Source of the DNA: Sabellastarte sp. h YS-2021
Lineage: Eukaryota > Annelida > Polychaeta > Sabellida > Sabellidae
Length of the DNA stretch: 64,000 bases
NCBI GenBank assembly: GCA_964017235.1
Contig: OZ024936.1
Coordinates: 60,377,028-60,441,027, forward strand
Reading direction: 5' to 3'
Shown here: piece by piece, positions 49,156 to 58,142 of the stretch
Position numbering within the stretch: the stretch's first letter is position 1
Layout: every line of letters starts with the position of its first letter
The notes under the pieces: generated by a model
Databases searched by the model: none
Told to the model about the DNA's origin: nothing
The model's input: only the letters and a program-made list of their open reading frames with translations
Translations under genes and position numbers: made by a program

Positions 49156-49263
49156 CAAGATGATTCACTCCTAACGTCATTTCAAATCCATCCTCTGTGA
49201 GAGTACGCTCCAAGACCATTGCCACCCCAGCATTGTTAATGAGAATGTTCACATGGTTCTCTT
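49156..49263 (-). CDS. Retinol dehydrogenase-like SDR, exon 3 (NNAG motif)
   Basis: A 108-bp exon after a tctttag acceptor and before a gtatgt donor. Encodes ENHVNILINNAGVAM then VLERTLTEDGFEMTLGVNHL plus one base of the next codon. NNAG is the conserved SDR motif at the end of the fourth beta strand, and DGFExxxGVNHLG is characteristic of RDH11-14. This is the last exon present in single copy; its phase-1 end fits exon 4B (1.85 kb away) and exon 4A (34.8 kb away) equally. Confidence 0.92.
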
Positions 49264-49789
49264 CTAAAGAGTTTACAAAAATACAAAAAAAAAGTTATGA
49301 GTTCACTGGTCTAAAAAGGTTGAGCACAAACAACAAATTTATGAGTTCTCATCATTAAAGTCTGACGAAGGTTTAAAATATATGAGCCCTTCTTTCAGAC
49401 CCTGCAAATGGGCATGCTGTTTTTGATTGAAGAATAACAACACGGGGGAATTTACTATTTGATGTACGAATTGGCAACCAACACCAGATTTATTTGGTGT
49501 ATAAAAAACAAGAATTGTCTAATCTAATCTAAACTACTGCTTTGCAGGCACAATATTTTCCCCACAGTGAGGAACTCAGTGCACTGAGTTAACAAAAATA
49601 CTGATTTGTATTTATATTACGTAATACAAATCACTAGCTTGTACATGTATAAGGGGGGAAAAGGCAATCCATAATTACAATGTGACAAAAATAAATTTAA
49701 ACTGAGTCTCCTTCTTTACAAACCAGATTTCAATGTCAAACAAGTGTTTTATAGGAAACAAAAAGAAAAAAACCAACAATCTCACTCAC

Positions 49790-49951
49790 TTTCTTTAAAG
49801 CTTTCCACAAATGCCCTCACAGTCTTTAGAGAAGCAAGATCCAGCTTTAATATGATCAAATTGTCCGGATTTACATTCGTCGCATTCAGAATTTCACTGC
49901 GAGCTGTTTCACATCTTGGTACTGATCGACACCCCATGTACAACTTTGCTC
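49790..49951 (-). CDS. Retinol dehydrogenase-like SDR, exon 2
   Basis: A 162-bp exon after a tattattcag acceptor and before a gtgagtga donor. Encodes GAKLYMGCRSVPRCETARSE, ILNATNVNPDNLIILKLDL, and ASLKTVRAFVESFKE. CRS after the second beta strand and LDLASLKTVRAF are the cofactor-binding segments of this family; an arginine in the CR motif normally contacts the NADP phosphate. Joined to exon 1 in phase 1 and exon 3 in phase 1. Confidence 0.92.
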
Positions 49952-50034
49952 CTGAATAATATATAAACATACTGCCTGCTGCCTCAACTAGAATATAGAG
50001 TAAGAAAGCAAAACTTCGCCACATATTGAAATAT

Positions 50035-50180
50035 GCATAAAATAAATGAATTGAGGTGAGATTTATTGAATGTATAGTACATTAAGAATTTTAGAACTGA
50101 AAAATACCAAGTTTAAGACAAAACAACTTTTTTTCAGGTGGCGAAAGGTACTGGTGAAGTTTAGATTCTTTACTCTATAC
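50035..50180 (+). mobile_element. MITE family 9, copy 4 (partial)
   Basis: 'aattgaggtgagatttattg' and 'accaagtttaagacaaaaca' followed by 'ggtggcgaa' match the other three copies. Right end incomplete. Confidence 0.6.
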
Positions 50181-50290
50181 ACAATGCCAAATTGCCAATT
50201 TATAATATTAATAAATATTTTGATAATGTGGACATTCTTTTGGAGGAAGAAGCACAGGGATAAAACTAAACTAGGAAAATGTTTTTGTTA

Positions 50291-52193
50291 ACAAAAACAA
50301 AGCATCCCCAAAGGTTAGATACATTATTATAAAGTAGAAAAAGGCTTTTGAAAAGAAAAACATGCAGCGCTGAGAGAAGAGGTGAAAGTTAAGCAGTGTG
50401 GAGGTTTATGCATTAACATGAAAGAAAGATGTACACTTTAATTTGCTTTCTTTGGTCATAAATTATGAAAAGTTAATTTCATAAATGCTATAGTTTGTAA
50501 GAGTAGTTTTAAAAGAGATATAAGGCAAAAACAGAAAATCTGCCCTTTTATGACACCAGTTTGACCCATAAGAGGGGTCAGCTATCTAGCTATCTAGACT
50601 CTCCTTATATGGAATCCATTCTAAAGCTGTAAAAGCATTAATGTAGGAGATATAAGGCAAAAGGACCAAATCTGCTATTTTATGACCCCCGTTTAACCCA
50701 TACGCAGGGGGTCAGGGGTAAGAAGTCTTACCGGCTAACTAGACTCTCCACATATGGTTTCCCATAATACTTCTTATTACATTTTAAGGCTCTAAAAGCA
50801 ATAATAAAGGAGATATAAGGCAAAAACATAAAATCTGCTATTTTATGACCCCAGTTTGACCAATAAAGGGGGGTTGGGGGGTAAATCTGACTGGCTATCC
50901 AGACTCTTCACATAAGGTTTTCCAATACCTCTTAATACATTCCAAAGCTGTAAAAGCAACAATAAAGGAGGCATAAGGCAAAACCACAAAGTCAATTATT
51001 TTATGACACCCAGTTTGACCCATAAGGGGGGGGGGTCAGCGAGTAAATCTGACCGGGTATCTAGACTCTTCACATATGGTTTCCCAATACCTGTCAATAT
51101 ATTCTAAAGCTCTAAAAGCAAGAATAAAGGAGATATAAGAGATATAAGGCAAAAAGACAAAATTGGTTATTTTATGAACTCATGACCCATGGGGGGAGGG
51201 GGGGTAAATCTGACCGACTGGCTATCTACACTCTTCACATATGGCTTCCCAATACCTCTTAATACATTCTGAAAGCAATACTAAAGGAGATATAAAGCAA
51301 AATGTCAAAATCGGCTATTTTATGACCCCAGTTTGACCCTGACAGGAGGGTTGGGGAGGAAATTTGACTTGCTTTCTAGACTCTCCACATATGGGTTCCT
51401 ACTACCTCCCAATACATTTTATGGCCCTAAATGCAATACTTAAGAAGATAATAGGGGGTTCACATAAATTTTAAGCTTTCTGGTTGGTACCTGTGAGAAA
51501 ATCGCTCATAAATCGGTCAATTTTCATCAGATCGCTCCTAAAATGTAATTAGCCCGCGTTTTTTGATAGTACAAACACGTGTATGAAATTACAAGCCTCT
51601 GTGGTCAGTAGATTTTAGTGAGCGGCGATGATGGGCGGGTGTACCCGAAAAAACTATTTTTTGATCATGTGACCTTGATAAAGATCAAAGGTCAAATTTA
51701 AGAATGTGAAAAAATTGTCCCATGACTAAGGTATATAACTGTCAAATATGGTTACAAAGCTTCCAATAATAAGGGAGATATTCAAGGGAAACCATAATGC
51801 TGCGGCGGTAAAACCAAAGTGAAAACAAAGAAACGCCCTTTCAGCAGGATGTATCCACTAAATTTCAATATTTTTTCCATGATTTCTCCTTAAAATTAAG
51901 GACCTTTACATGCTTCATGGAATGAAAGAGACATGTACTGAGGCCACAAGCTCCCGCCAGTTTTGCCTTTGAGAACCACTCAAGGTTCCAGTCACAGTAC
52001 AGCAAGATGTGGAAGACACCAATGTTTGATCTGATTACATAGACGTATCCTTGTATTGAAATGCTGGATGAAAGAAAGGAACTATACCGTTTCGTGACAA
52101 TTTTTATGACTTTTCCAAGCTTGGAAAAAATAGTGGAATTCCATGACTTTTCCAGGTTTTCCATGACTGGATACACCGTCTCAGGGATGCTTA
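50291..52193. mobile_element. Hairpin-type element family 5, copy 2, with nested MITE
   Basis: Begins ACAAAAACAAAGCATCCCC after an A and ends TCAGGGATGCTTA before an A. Six to seven core units of about 150-160 bp lie at 50500-51430, more diverged from each other than in copy 1. The single-copy 3' part ('gatcatgtgaccttgataaa') matches 3690-3860. The right-end hairpin is split by the MITE at 51845-52178: its left arm (CGCCCTTTC) ends at 51841 and its right arm resumes at 52179. Confidence 0.75.
51845..52178. mobile_element. hAT-like MITE, 'ccatgactttttcc' type, copy 2
   Basis: Ends CAGGATGTATCCA and, inverted, CGGTGTATCCA. Body nearly identical in order to 19640-20035. It interrupts the terminal hairpin of the family 5 element, so it is younger than that insertion. 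The flanking bases (CCTTTCAG / TCTCAG) suggest a partly decayed duplication. Confidence 0.75.
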
Positions 52194-52845
52194 ATTACTT
52201 TTACTTTGAAATTTGTGTCAGAGTTGAAAACTATAATATTTGTACTTTTCTATCATTACTCTACTCTTTTAAGAGGATTGCTTTTTACACAAGAAGCAAT
52301 AATGTCTGTACTTCTTTATCAATACTCGACTCTTAAAATAAGATTATTGGTTTTTGCACAAGAAATAGCCAAAATTTGTATTATTTTATTACTTTAATTG
52401 AAAAAATTCACTAATTCACACTAAGCCATTACTACATTTTAAGTTGAGTTTTGGATTTGTCAAATCTGTGGGTTAAATCACAATTCCCACTTTGCCTAAA
52501 TTTTTGTTTGGCCTATGACATACATATATATATTGCACTTTTGGATGGCATAAATATTATATTAAGATAGGTTTCCAAACTTTGGGATAAAAAAGTGCTT
52601 CAGTTGTCATTATAATTAAGAAAGTTTTTGTCTGCAAATTAAGGTCTTGAGTGTTGTCATTCAGTTAGAACAAAATAAGTTGGCTGATAAATAAAGACTA
52701 TTGTGTTAAATGGAAAGAGCTTCTCTTTTTTTCATGGTAAAAAAATATTGCAATCTAAGTGGACAGATAGGCCCATTTTTATTGTCAGTAGTCTAGAGAA
52801 TGAAGACATTCTTTGGGGCATCAGTTCCTTTATTTATATACAAAC
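52194..52845. other. No gene seen; intron between exons 1 and 2
   Basis: AT-rich sequence with chance frames (52061-52397) and no recognised repeat. Confidence 0.5.
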
Positions 52846-52981
52846 CTCTGGATGCTAAATCCTTGGCAGTTTCCTTGCCAATACCAGCTGATGGACCAGT
52901 AATAATGACAACCTTCCCATCTAGTCTTGCTGTGCTTTTACATGCTGGTCCATTCATATATTGCCTTATAGAAAATAACAA
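52846..52981 (-). CDS. Retinol dehydrogenase-like SDR, first recognised exon (cofactor motif)
   Basis: Encodes LFSIRQYMNGPACKSTARLD, then GKVVIITGPSAGIGKETAKD and LASR plus one base. TGPSAGIG is the TGxxxGxG cofactor motif of classical SDRs; family members usually read TGANTGIG. The enzyme class oxidises or reduces retinoids or other lipid alcohols and aldehydes with NADP(H) and is normally membrane-anchored at its N-terminus. An in-frame TAG lies just upstream and doubles as the end of an acceptor (aacgttttag), so I infer a further 5' exon with the membrane anchor, not found. An internal ATG (QYM) is an alternative start. The donor, GTTTGT, is weak. Confidence 0.88.
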
Positions 52982-53000
52982 CTAAAACGTTTTAACAAAA

Positions 53001-54995
53001 ACAAGCAGTCAGTGCCCATGAACGGGCTCTGTGTCAGCTTACTGTGTGTTTTGAGTTTCAGAGTAGAAGTGAAACAAGAAAAGGACACAAAAATTATGCC
53101 CTGCAAATGGCATTCAGAAGTAAAGTACACAATTAACTGTTAAGATGTAAAAAGTAGGTGAAAAACATATTCAAAGAAAATACTGTAAATGCAACAGTTT
53201 TCAAGTTACAACTGATTTACTCATCAGTAAGAATCTTAAAGCAGTTTAACTCAGCTATGCAATGAGCTACAGGTCAGTGACTTTCCTATGTTATAGCTGA
53301 CCCAAAAGATAGTGACAAATGAATATCATTTTTGATGGAAAGCAAAGCTGTCTCTGTTGAGTGACCTGACTTACATGCTGACTGGTATGAGTTATCCATG
53401 CCATGTCCATGAATACGATCAACCAGCTGTTTAGCAACTACATGTTCCACCAGTTTAGAAATGAAGCTAAGTCCAGATACTGGGTGGTAGTTTTTCAAAT
53501 CCTCAACAGGAAGAGAGGCCTTCTTAATAAGTGGAGTGACTGCAGCTTTTCTGAAACCCTCTGGAACCAGTCCCTCAATGAGTGAGCAATTGGCCAATTT
53601 GGATATAGATGGTAGAAGGATGTCAATGCATTCCTTAATAAGGAATGTGGGTAATGGGTCCAACAGGCATGATTTGGTGGGTGATTTGCTGATTATTTTA
53701 TCAATTTCATCTTCAGTGACTTGAGTAAAGACTGTTAATTTAGGAGGGTCAAAGGGGGGATGTACCGTGTTACAGGACTCAGATGAGGAAAAACTCTCAC
53801 AAATTTTCATGATTTTATTTGAGAAAAATGTAGCAAAACGATCAGCCAATGACTTTGAGGATTCATGTGTAAGCAAAGTAGTGCCATGGGATCTATGTAG
53901 GACCTTGTGTAACTCCTGCCATAGTTTCTTAGAATCATGGCTGTTGTCGCAGATTAGTTTCCTGTAATAGACAGTCTTGTCCCTGTTTGCAAGACGATTA
54001 CACCAGGCGATTTGACGTCAAAGACAACTCCTGTTGTATTGACTTTTATCTTTACGCCAAGCAGGTTCAAATTGACGTCTGAGTAACTTTGCAAGGCGAT
54101 AGGTCTCTGACAACCAGTCAGCATGTTGTTTCATATCCAAACAAAACATAGCAAATGCAATAGTTTTTAAGGTACAACCGATTTACTCAACAGTGAGAAC
54201 CTGAAAATAGCCATTGCTGAGCTATGCCATGAGTTACAGGCCTGCAATTCCACTATGTTATAGCTGATTCAAAAGTACATGAATAACATATTTAAACAAA
54301 ATTTTCTAAATGTAACAGTTTTCAAGTTACAAGCAATTTACTCGACAGTGATAACATGAAAGTAGCTGTTACTCAGCTATGCAATAAGCTACAGGTCTGC
54401 AATTTTACTATGTTATTGCTTACTAAAAAGTTACTGAATAACATATTTATACAAATTTCTGTAAACGCAATAGTTTTCAAGTTATAATTAATTTACTCAA
54501 TAGTGATAACATCAAAATAGCTATTGCTCAGCTATGACATAAGCTACAGTTCTGCAAATTCAGTATGTTATAGCTGATCCAAAAGTAGGTGAATAATGTA
54601 TTTATAGAAAATACTCTAAATGTAATAGTTTTCAAGTTCTAACTGATTTACTCAACTGTGATAGCCTCAAAGTAGCTATCACTCGGCTATGCAATGAGCT
54701 ACGGGTCTGAAATTTTACTATGTTATAGCTGACCCAAAAGTAGCTGAATAACATATTTATATGAAATTCTCTAAATGGAATGGTTTTTAAGTTACAAGTG
54801 ATTTTACTCATTATGGAAGTCACTGAAAAGTCAAAAAGTAGCGATTACTCGCTTAGCTATTGGGATAGACTCCCAAGCTACTCACCATGTTATAGCTATG
54901 GAAAAAGAGGCTGAATAACATCTTTTAACAAAATGCTCTAAATGCAATACTTTTCAAGTTATAAGTAATTTAGTGTATGATTTCGTGGATTTTAT
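53001..54995. mobile_element. Hairpin-type element family 1, copy 3, partial and interrupted
   Basis: Starts ACAAGCAGTCAGTGCCCATG with a decayed stem (GTGCCCAT/ACGGGCTC), continues with 155-bp core units ('gctatgcaatgagctacagg'), is broken by a LINE fragment at 53311-54140, and resumes with five units to about 54990. The right end with GTCAGCTGAC is missing. The left terminus lies 19 bases from the acceptor of SDR exon 1. Confidence 0.75.
53311..54140 (-). pseudogene. CR1/L2-like LINE fragment
   Basis: On the minus strand the frame has RQIAWCNRLANRDK, KLWQELHKVLHR, SLADRFATFFSNKI, KSCLLDPLPTFLIKE, AAVTPLIKKASL and LSFISKLVEHVVAKQL, then a piece of the segment before RT motif A (SGHSTETALLSIKND). 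It closely parallels 56951-57706. The catalytic core is absent, and there is a stop near 54020. It sits within family 1 core repeats; a possible imperfect duplication is CAAAAGATAG / CAAAACATAG. Confidence 0.8.
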
Positions 54996-55340
54996 TTAGG
55001 GCTGCAAACTAGCCCACAAATGCGCTTTGAATCCTCATTTTGGAAGAACTGACTCTGACTCAGTTAATCGCTTGATTATCGCCCACGACATAAACTTAAT
55101 CATTTTTCGAGCTACAACACCTTATAATAAAAGATTAAAATGTACACAACAGGAATGAATATTGATAATTCATGTAATGTTGGAATAAAGAAGCTTTCAT
55201 AATGCAAAATACAGGGAACTTTAACCATTCTTTTATTGCAAGATTTGAGGCGTCTTCTAAATACGTTATATTAAAATGCCGTCTTATAAAAGCATTGTTA
55301 CAGTTTACAAATGCATAAAAAAAATAGCATCAGAAATGTC
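54996..55340. other. No gene seen; single hAT-like end
   Basis: 'tagggctgcaaactagccc' at about 55005 looks like one end of a hAT-type MITE similar to 48130, but no matching second end was found. Confidence 0.4.
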
Positions 55341-55349
55341 CGAACACCA

Positions 55350-56728
55350 CAGCCTGGGAAAAATAGTTTTCAACACCATGAGATACAGAAGTAGTGAAAC
55401 AGTACACAGATTGGGATACTTTCAGAGCAGTGTCAGTGTCCAAATAATGTTTCAGTAGAGAAAATAAAATCTAAGAGAAAGAAATTGCATGTAAAGAATA
55501 AGTACTAAAACAAGACAATTCAGTAAACTAAAAATTATGAAGCTTTAAGACTTCTCCCATTTTGATTTTCATTTGTATGATCGAATTATGGTTTGGATGT
55601 TTTGAATATTACCCATACATACAGATGTAGCAATACATGCTTTTATGTGGAAGTGGGGCAAAACCTGTCGCTCACTTGATTCAATACTATCTGTTATAAT
55701 GGGAAATTGCAAAAGTAAAACAGTTAATGACTTCTAATATGACTTTAACAGTGCTTAATCTATACCAAAAGACACCCAAGGTGCAACAACCAAGATTCAA
55801 GTAAAAAGATACAAGAGAGATACAAGAGAGATAAATAGTATCAGATATCCTCGTAGAGACATAAAATAGCATCAGATATGCAAGATCAAAGGTCAAATCC
55901 AGGTCACACCATAACGTTGAACAAATATAACCCTTGACCAATGTCCCTACCAAATATCAACTTCCTACAAGTTATGGTTTCTAAAATATAGCCCAGACAA
56001 GGCATTATAGGTCAAGGTCACTACAGCAAGGTCAAAGGTCAAATCAAGGTCACACCATAACGTTTTACACCTACACACCCTGGCCAAAGTCCCTACTCAG
56101 TATCAAGTTCCTACACCTTACGGTTTCCGAGATATAGCCAGACAAGATTTTATAGGTCAAGGTCACTACAGCAAGGTCAAAGGTCAAATCAAGGTCAGAC
56201 CATGATGTTGCACACCTACACCCCCTAACCAATATCCCTACAAAGTATCAACTTCCTACACCTTACGGTTTCCGAGATATAGCCCAGACAAGATTTTATG
56301 GGTCAAGGTCACTACGACAAGGTCAAAGGTCAAATCAAGGTCACGCCGTGATGTTGCACACCTACACCCCCTAACCAATGTCCCTACAAAGTATCAACTT
56401 CCTACGCCTTATAGTTTCCGAGATATAGCCCGGACAAGATTTTATACGTCAAGGTCACTACGGCAAGGTCAAATCAAGGTCAGACCATGACGTTGCACAC
56501 CTACACCCCCTAACCAATGTCCCTACCAAGTATCAACTTCCTATGCACTATAGTTTCCGAGATATAACCCAGACAAGATTTTATAGGTCAAGGTCACTAC
56601 GGCAAGGTCAAATCAAGGTCACATCATGACATTGCACACCTACACCCCCTAACCAATGTCCCTACCAAGTATCAACTTCCTACACCTTACGGTTCCCGAG
56701 ATATAGCCCGGACAAGATTTTCAAACTC
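55350..56728 (+). mobile_element. Hairpin-type element family 6, long array
   Basis: The lead 'acaccatgagatacagaagt' matches 36318. From about 55860 there are six units of 139-146 bp with 'gcacacctacaccccctaac', 'tatcaacttcctacacctta' and 'cggtttccgagatatagccc'. Several units carry a perfect DR1 AGGTCAAAGGTCA. The array stops abruptly at 56728 where family 1-type sequence begins, so its own hairpin end is missing. Confidence 0.7.
56029..56332 (+). promoter_or_regulatory. Three perfect DR1 motifs (AGGTCAAAGGTCA)
   Basis: Perfect copies at 56029-56041, 56174-56186 and 56320-56332, one per core unit, plus an additional AAGGTCA half site nearby in each unit. DR1 is the established target of RXR, HNF4 and COUP-TF receptors. 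Binding is not shown. Confidence 0.4.
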
Positions 56729-56888
56729 AAGGTCACAAGTGATTTTACTCGTGATGGAAGTTACTGAAAATTCCAAAAGTAGCTATTACTCACTTTGCTA
56801 TTGAGGTAAACACCCAAGTTACTCACCATGTTGTAGCTATGGAAAAAGTAGATGAATAACATATTTTAACAAAATGCTCTAAATGCAC
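56729..56888 (+). repeat. Family 1 core fragment
   Basis: 'gtagctattactcactttgc' through 'aaaatgctctaaatgca' matches the last units of family 1 (60890-61050). It is cut by the start of the LINE at 56889. Confidence 0.75.
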
Positions 56889-56950
56889 AGGTACTTGACA
56901 AGCATGCTCCTATCATTTCACGCAAGGCTAAACAGCAGTCTGATGAGTGG

Positions 56951-57656
56951 TTGTCTGATTCGTATCGCATGGCTCGATCTCTTAGACGGCAATTTGAACG
57001 AAGGTGGAGAAAACATAAGTCAGAGTTGAATAGGTCAAGACTCCGTAGGCAAATTGCCTGGTGTAATCGACTGGCCAATAAAGACAAGGGTTCATACTAT
57101 ACAAATCTCATAACTGCTAATAGTCGTGACCCCAAGAAGCTATGGCAGTCATTGAGGAAGGTGTTGCATCGCACCTCCGAGACTGTCCTGCCTCCTCATA
57201 GCTCAGACAAAAGCCTCGCGGACATGTTTGCTTCGTTTTTCTCCAATAAAATAAGCAAAATCAGGGACACCTTTTCTACTTCTGGCTCTTTCACTGATGC
57301 ACCGGATTCGGTGCCTCCTGCTTTCAATGCCTTTATGCCTGTCACTGAAGAAGAGGTCTATAAGTGTATTAGTGAATCCCCCACTAAATCTTGCTCACTA
57401 GACCCTATACCAACATTCCTCCTTAAGGATTGTCTTGATATCCTCCTCTCTTCCATTACCAAGTTGGTAAATTATTCTCTCATTGAAGGATCCTTCCCAA
57501 ATTCTTTCAAAAAGGCAGTTGTCACCCCCCTCATAAAAAAGGCTTCCCTTCCCAGAGACGACCTTAAGAATTATCGCCCAGTGTCTGGTCTTTGTTTCCT
57601 GTCAAAGTTGGTTGAGCGAATTGTTGCCAGGCAGCTAACGTCACACATTAATAACT
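56951..57656 (+). pseudogene. LINE frame: pre-RT and fingers region
   Basis: A frame with RRQIAWCNRLANKDKGSYY, DPKKLWQSLRKVLHR, SLADMFASFFSNKISKIRD, SPTKSCSLDPIPTFLLKD, AVVTPLIKKASLPRDDLKNY, RPVSGLCFLSKLVERIVARQ. These are the conserved blocks before RT motif A in CR1/L2/Jockey-type elements. It leaves frame after TSHINN. Confidence 0.85.
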
Positions 57657-57659
57657 GCT

Positions 57660-58142
57660 TTATTGTCTATAAAAAACGAGGTTCATCTCTCTCTGGCACG
57701 CGGTGAACCCACAGCTCTAGTACTTCTTGACTTATCAGCCGCATTTGACACCATAGACCATAATTGTCATAATATTCTCCTTGGTTACCTTAAATCCTGG
57801 TTTGGTCTTGGTGGAACAGCTCTAAGGTGGTTTGCTTCCTACTTAAGAAATCGTTGCCAGGCCATTAAGATAGGCTCCACACTATCTGAATTAAGCAATC
57901 TCATCTATGGAGTCCCACAAGGTTCTGTTCTGGGTCCGTTACTGTTTTCACTCTATACAACACCACTTAGTACAATTATTCGCCTCCACCCGCATATTAA
58001 ATTCCATTTTTATGCGGATGATACTCAGTTATACATCCATCTCTCCCACAAGAATGCTTCTTCGGCTCTCGCCAAGCTAAATGCCTGCCTTCGTGATGTT
58101 CAAGAGTGGATGACTCTCAGTAAATTGAAGCTCAACCCTGAA
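57660..58142 (+). pseudogene. LINE frame: RT catalytic core, YADD intact
   Basis: Contains LSIKNEVHLSLARGE, ALVLLDLSAAFDTIDH (motif A), YGVPQGSVLGPLLFSLY, and FHFYADDTQLYIHL (catalytic YADD), then RDVQEWMTLSKLKLNPE. About 50 residues expected between TSHINN and LSIKNE are mostly missing. The frame is cut by the family 1 element, whose first bases add the false tail TRGECP. Confidence 0.88.

Larger units (their letters stand above)
56889..58142 (+). mobile_element. CR1/L2-like LINE, 5' part of an interrupted copy
   Basis: The element begins near ILDKHAP-type sequence (VLDKHAPIISRKAK) and runs into the RT domain. It is interrupted after codons KLNPE at 58142 by the family 1 element and resumes at 61496 in EFIVFDSKAQRQK. 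Within it, a deletion near 57655 has fused two frames. It lacks the endonuclease. Confidence 0.88.

Noticed and set aside
53311-54140. Target duplication for the LINE fragment (CAAAAGATAG/CAAAACATAG)
   Set aside because: Imperfect and in low-complexity A-rich repeat; noted in the feature but not counted as evidence.
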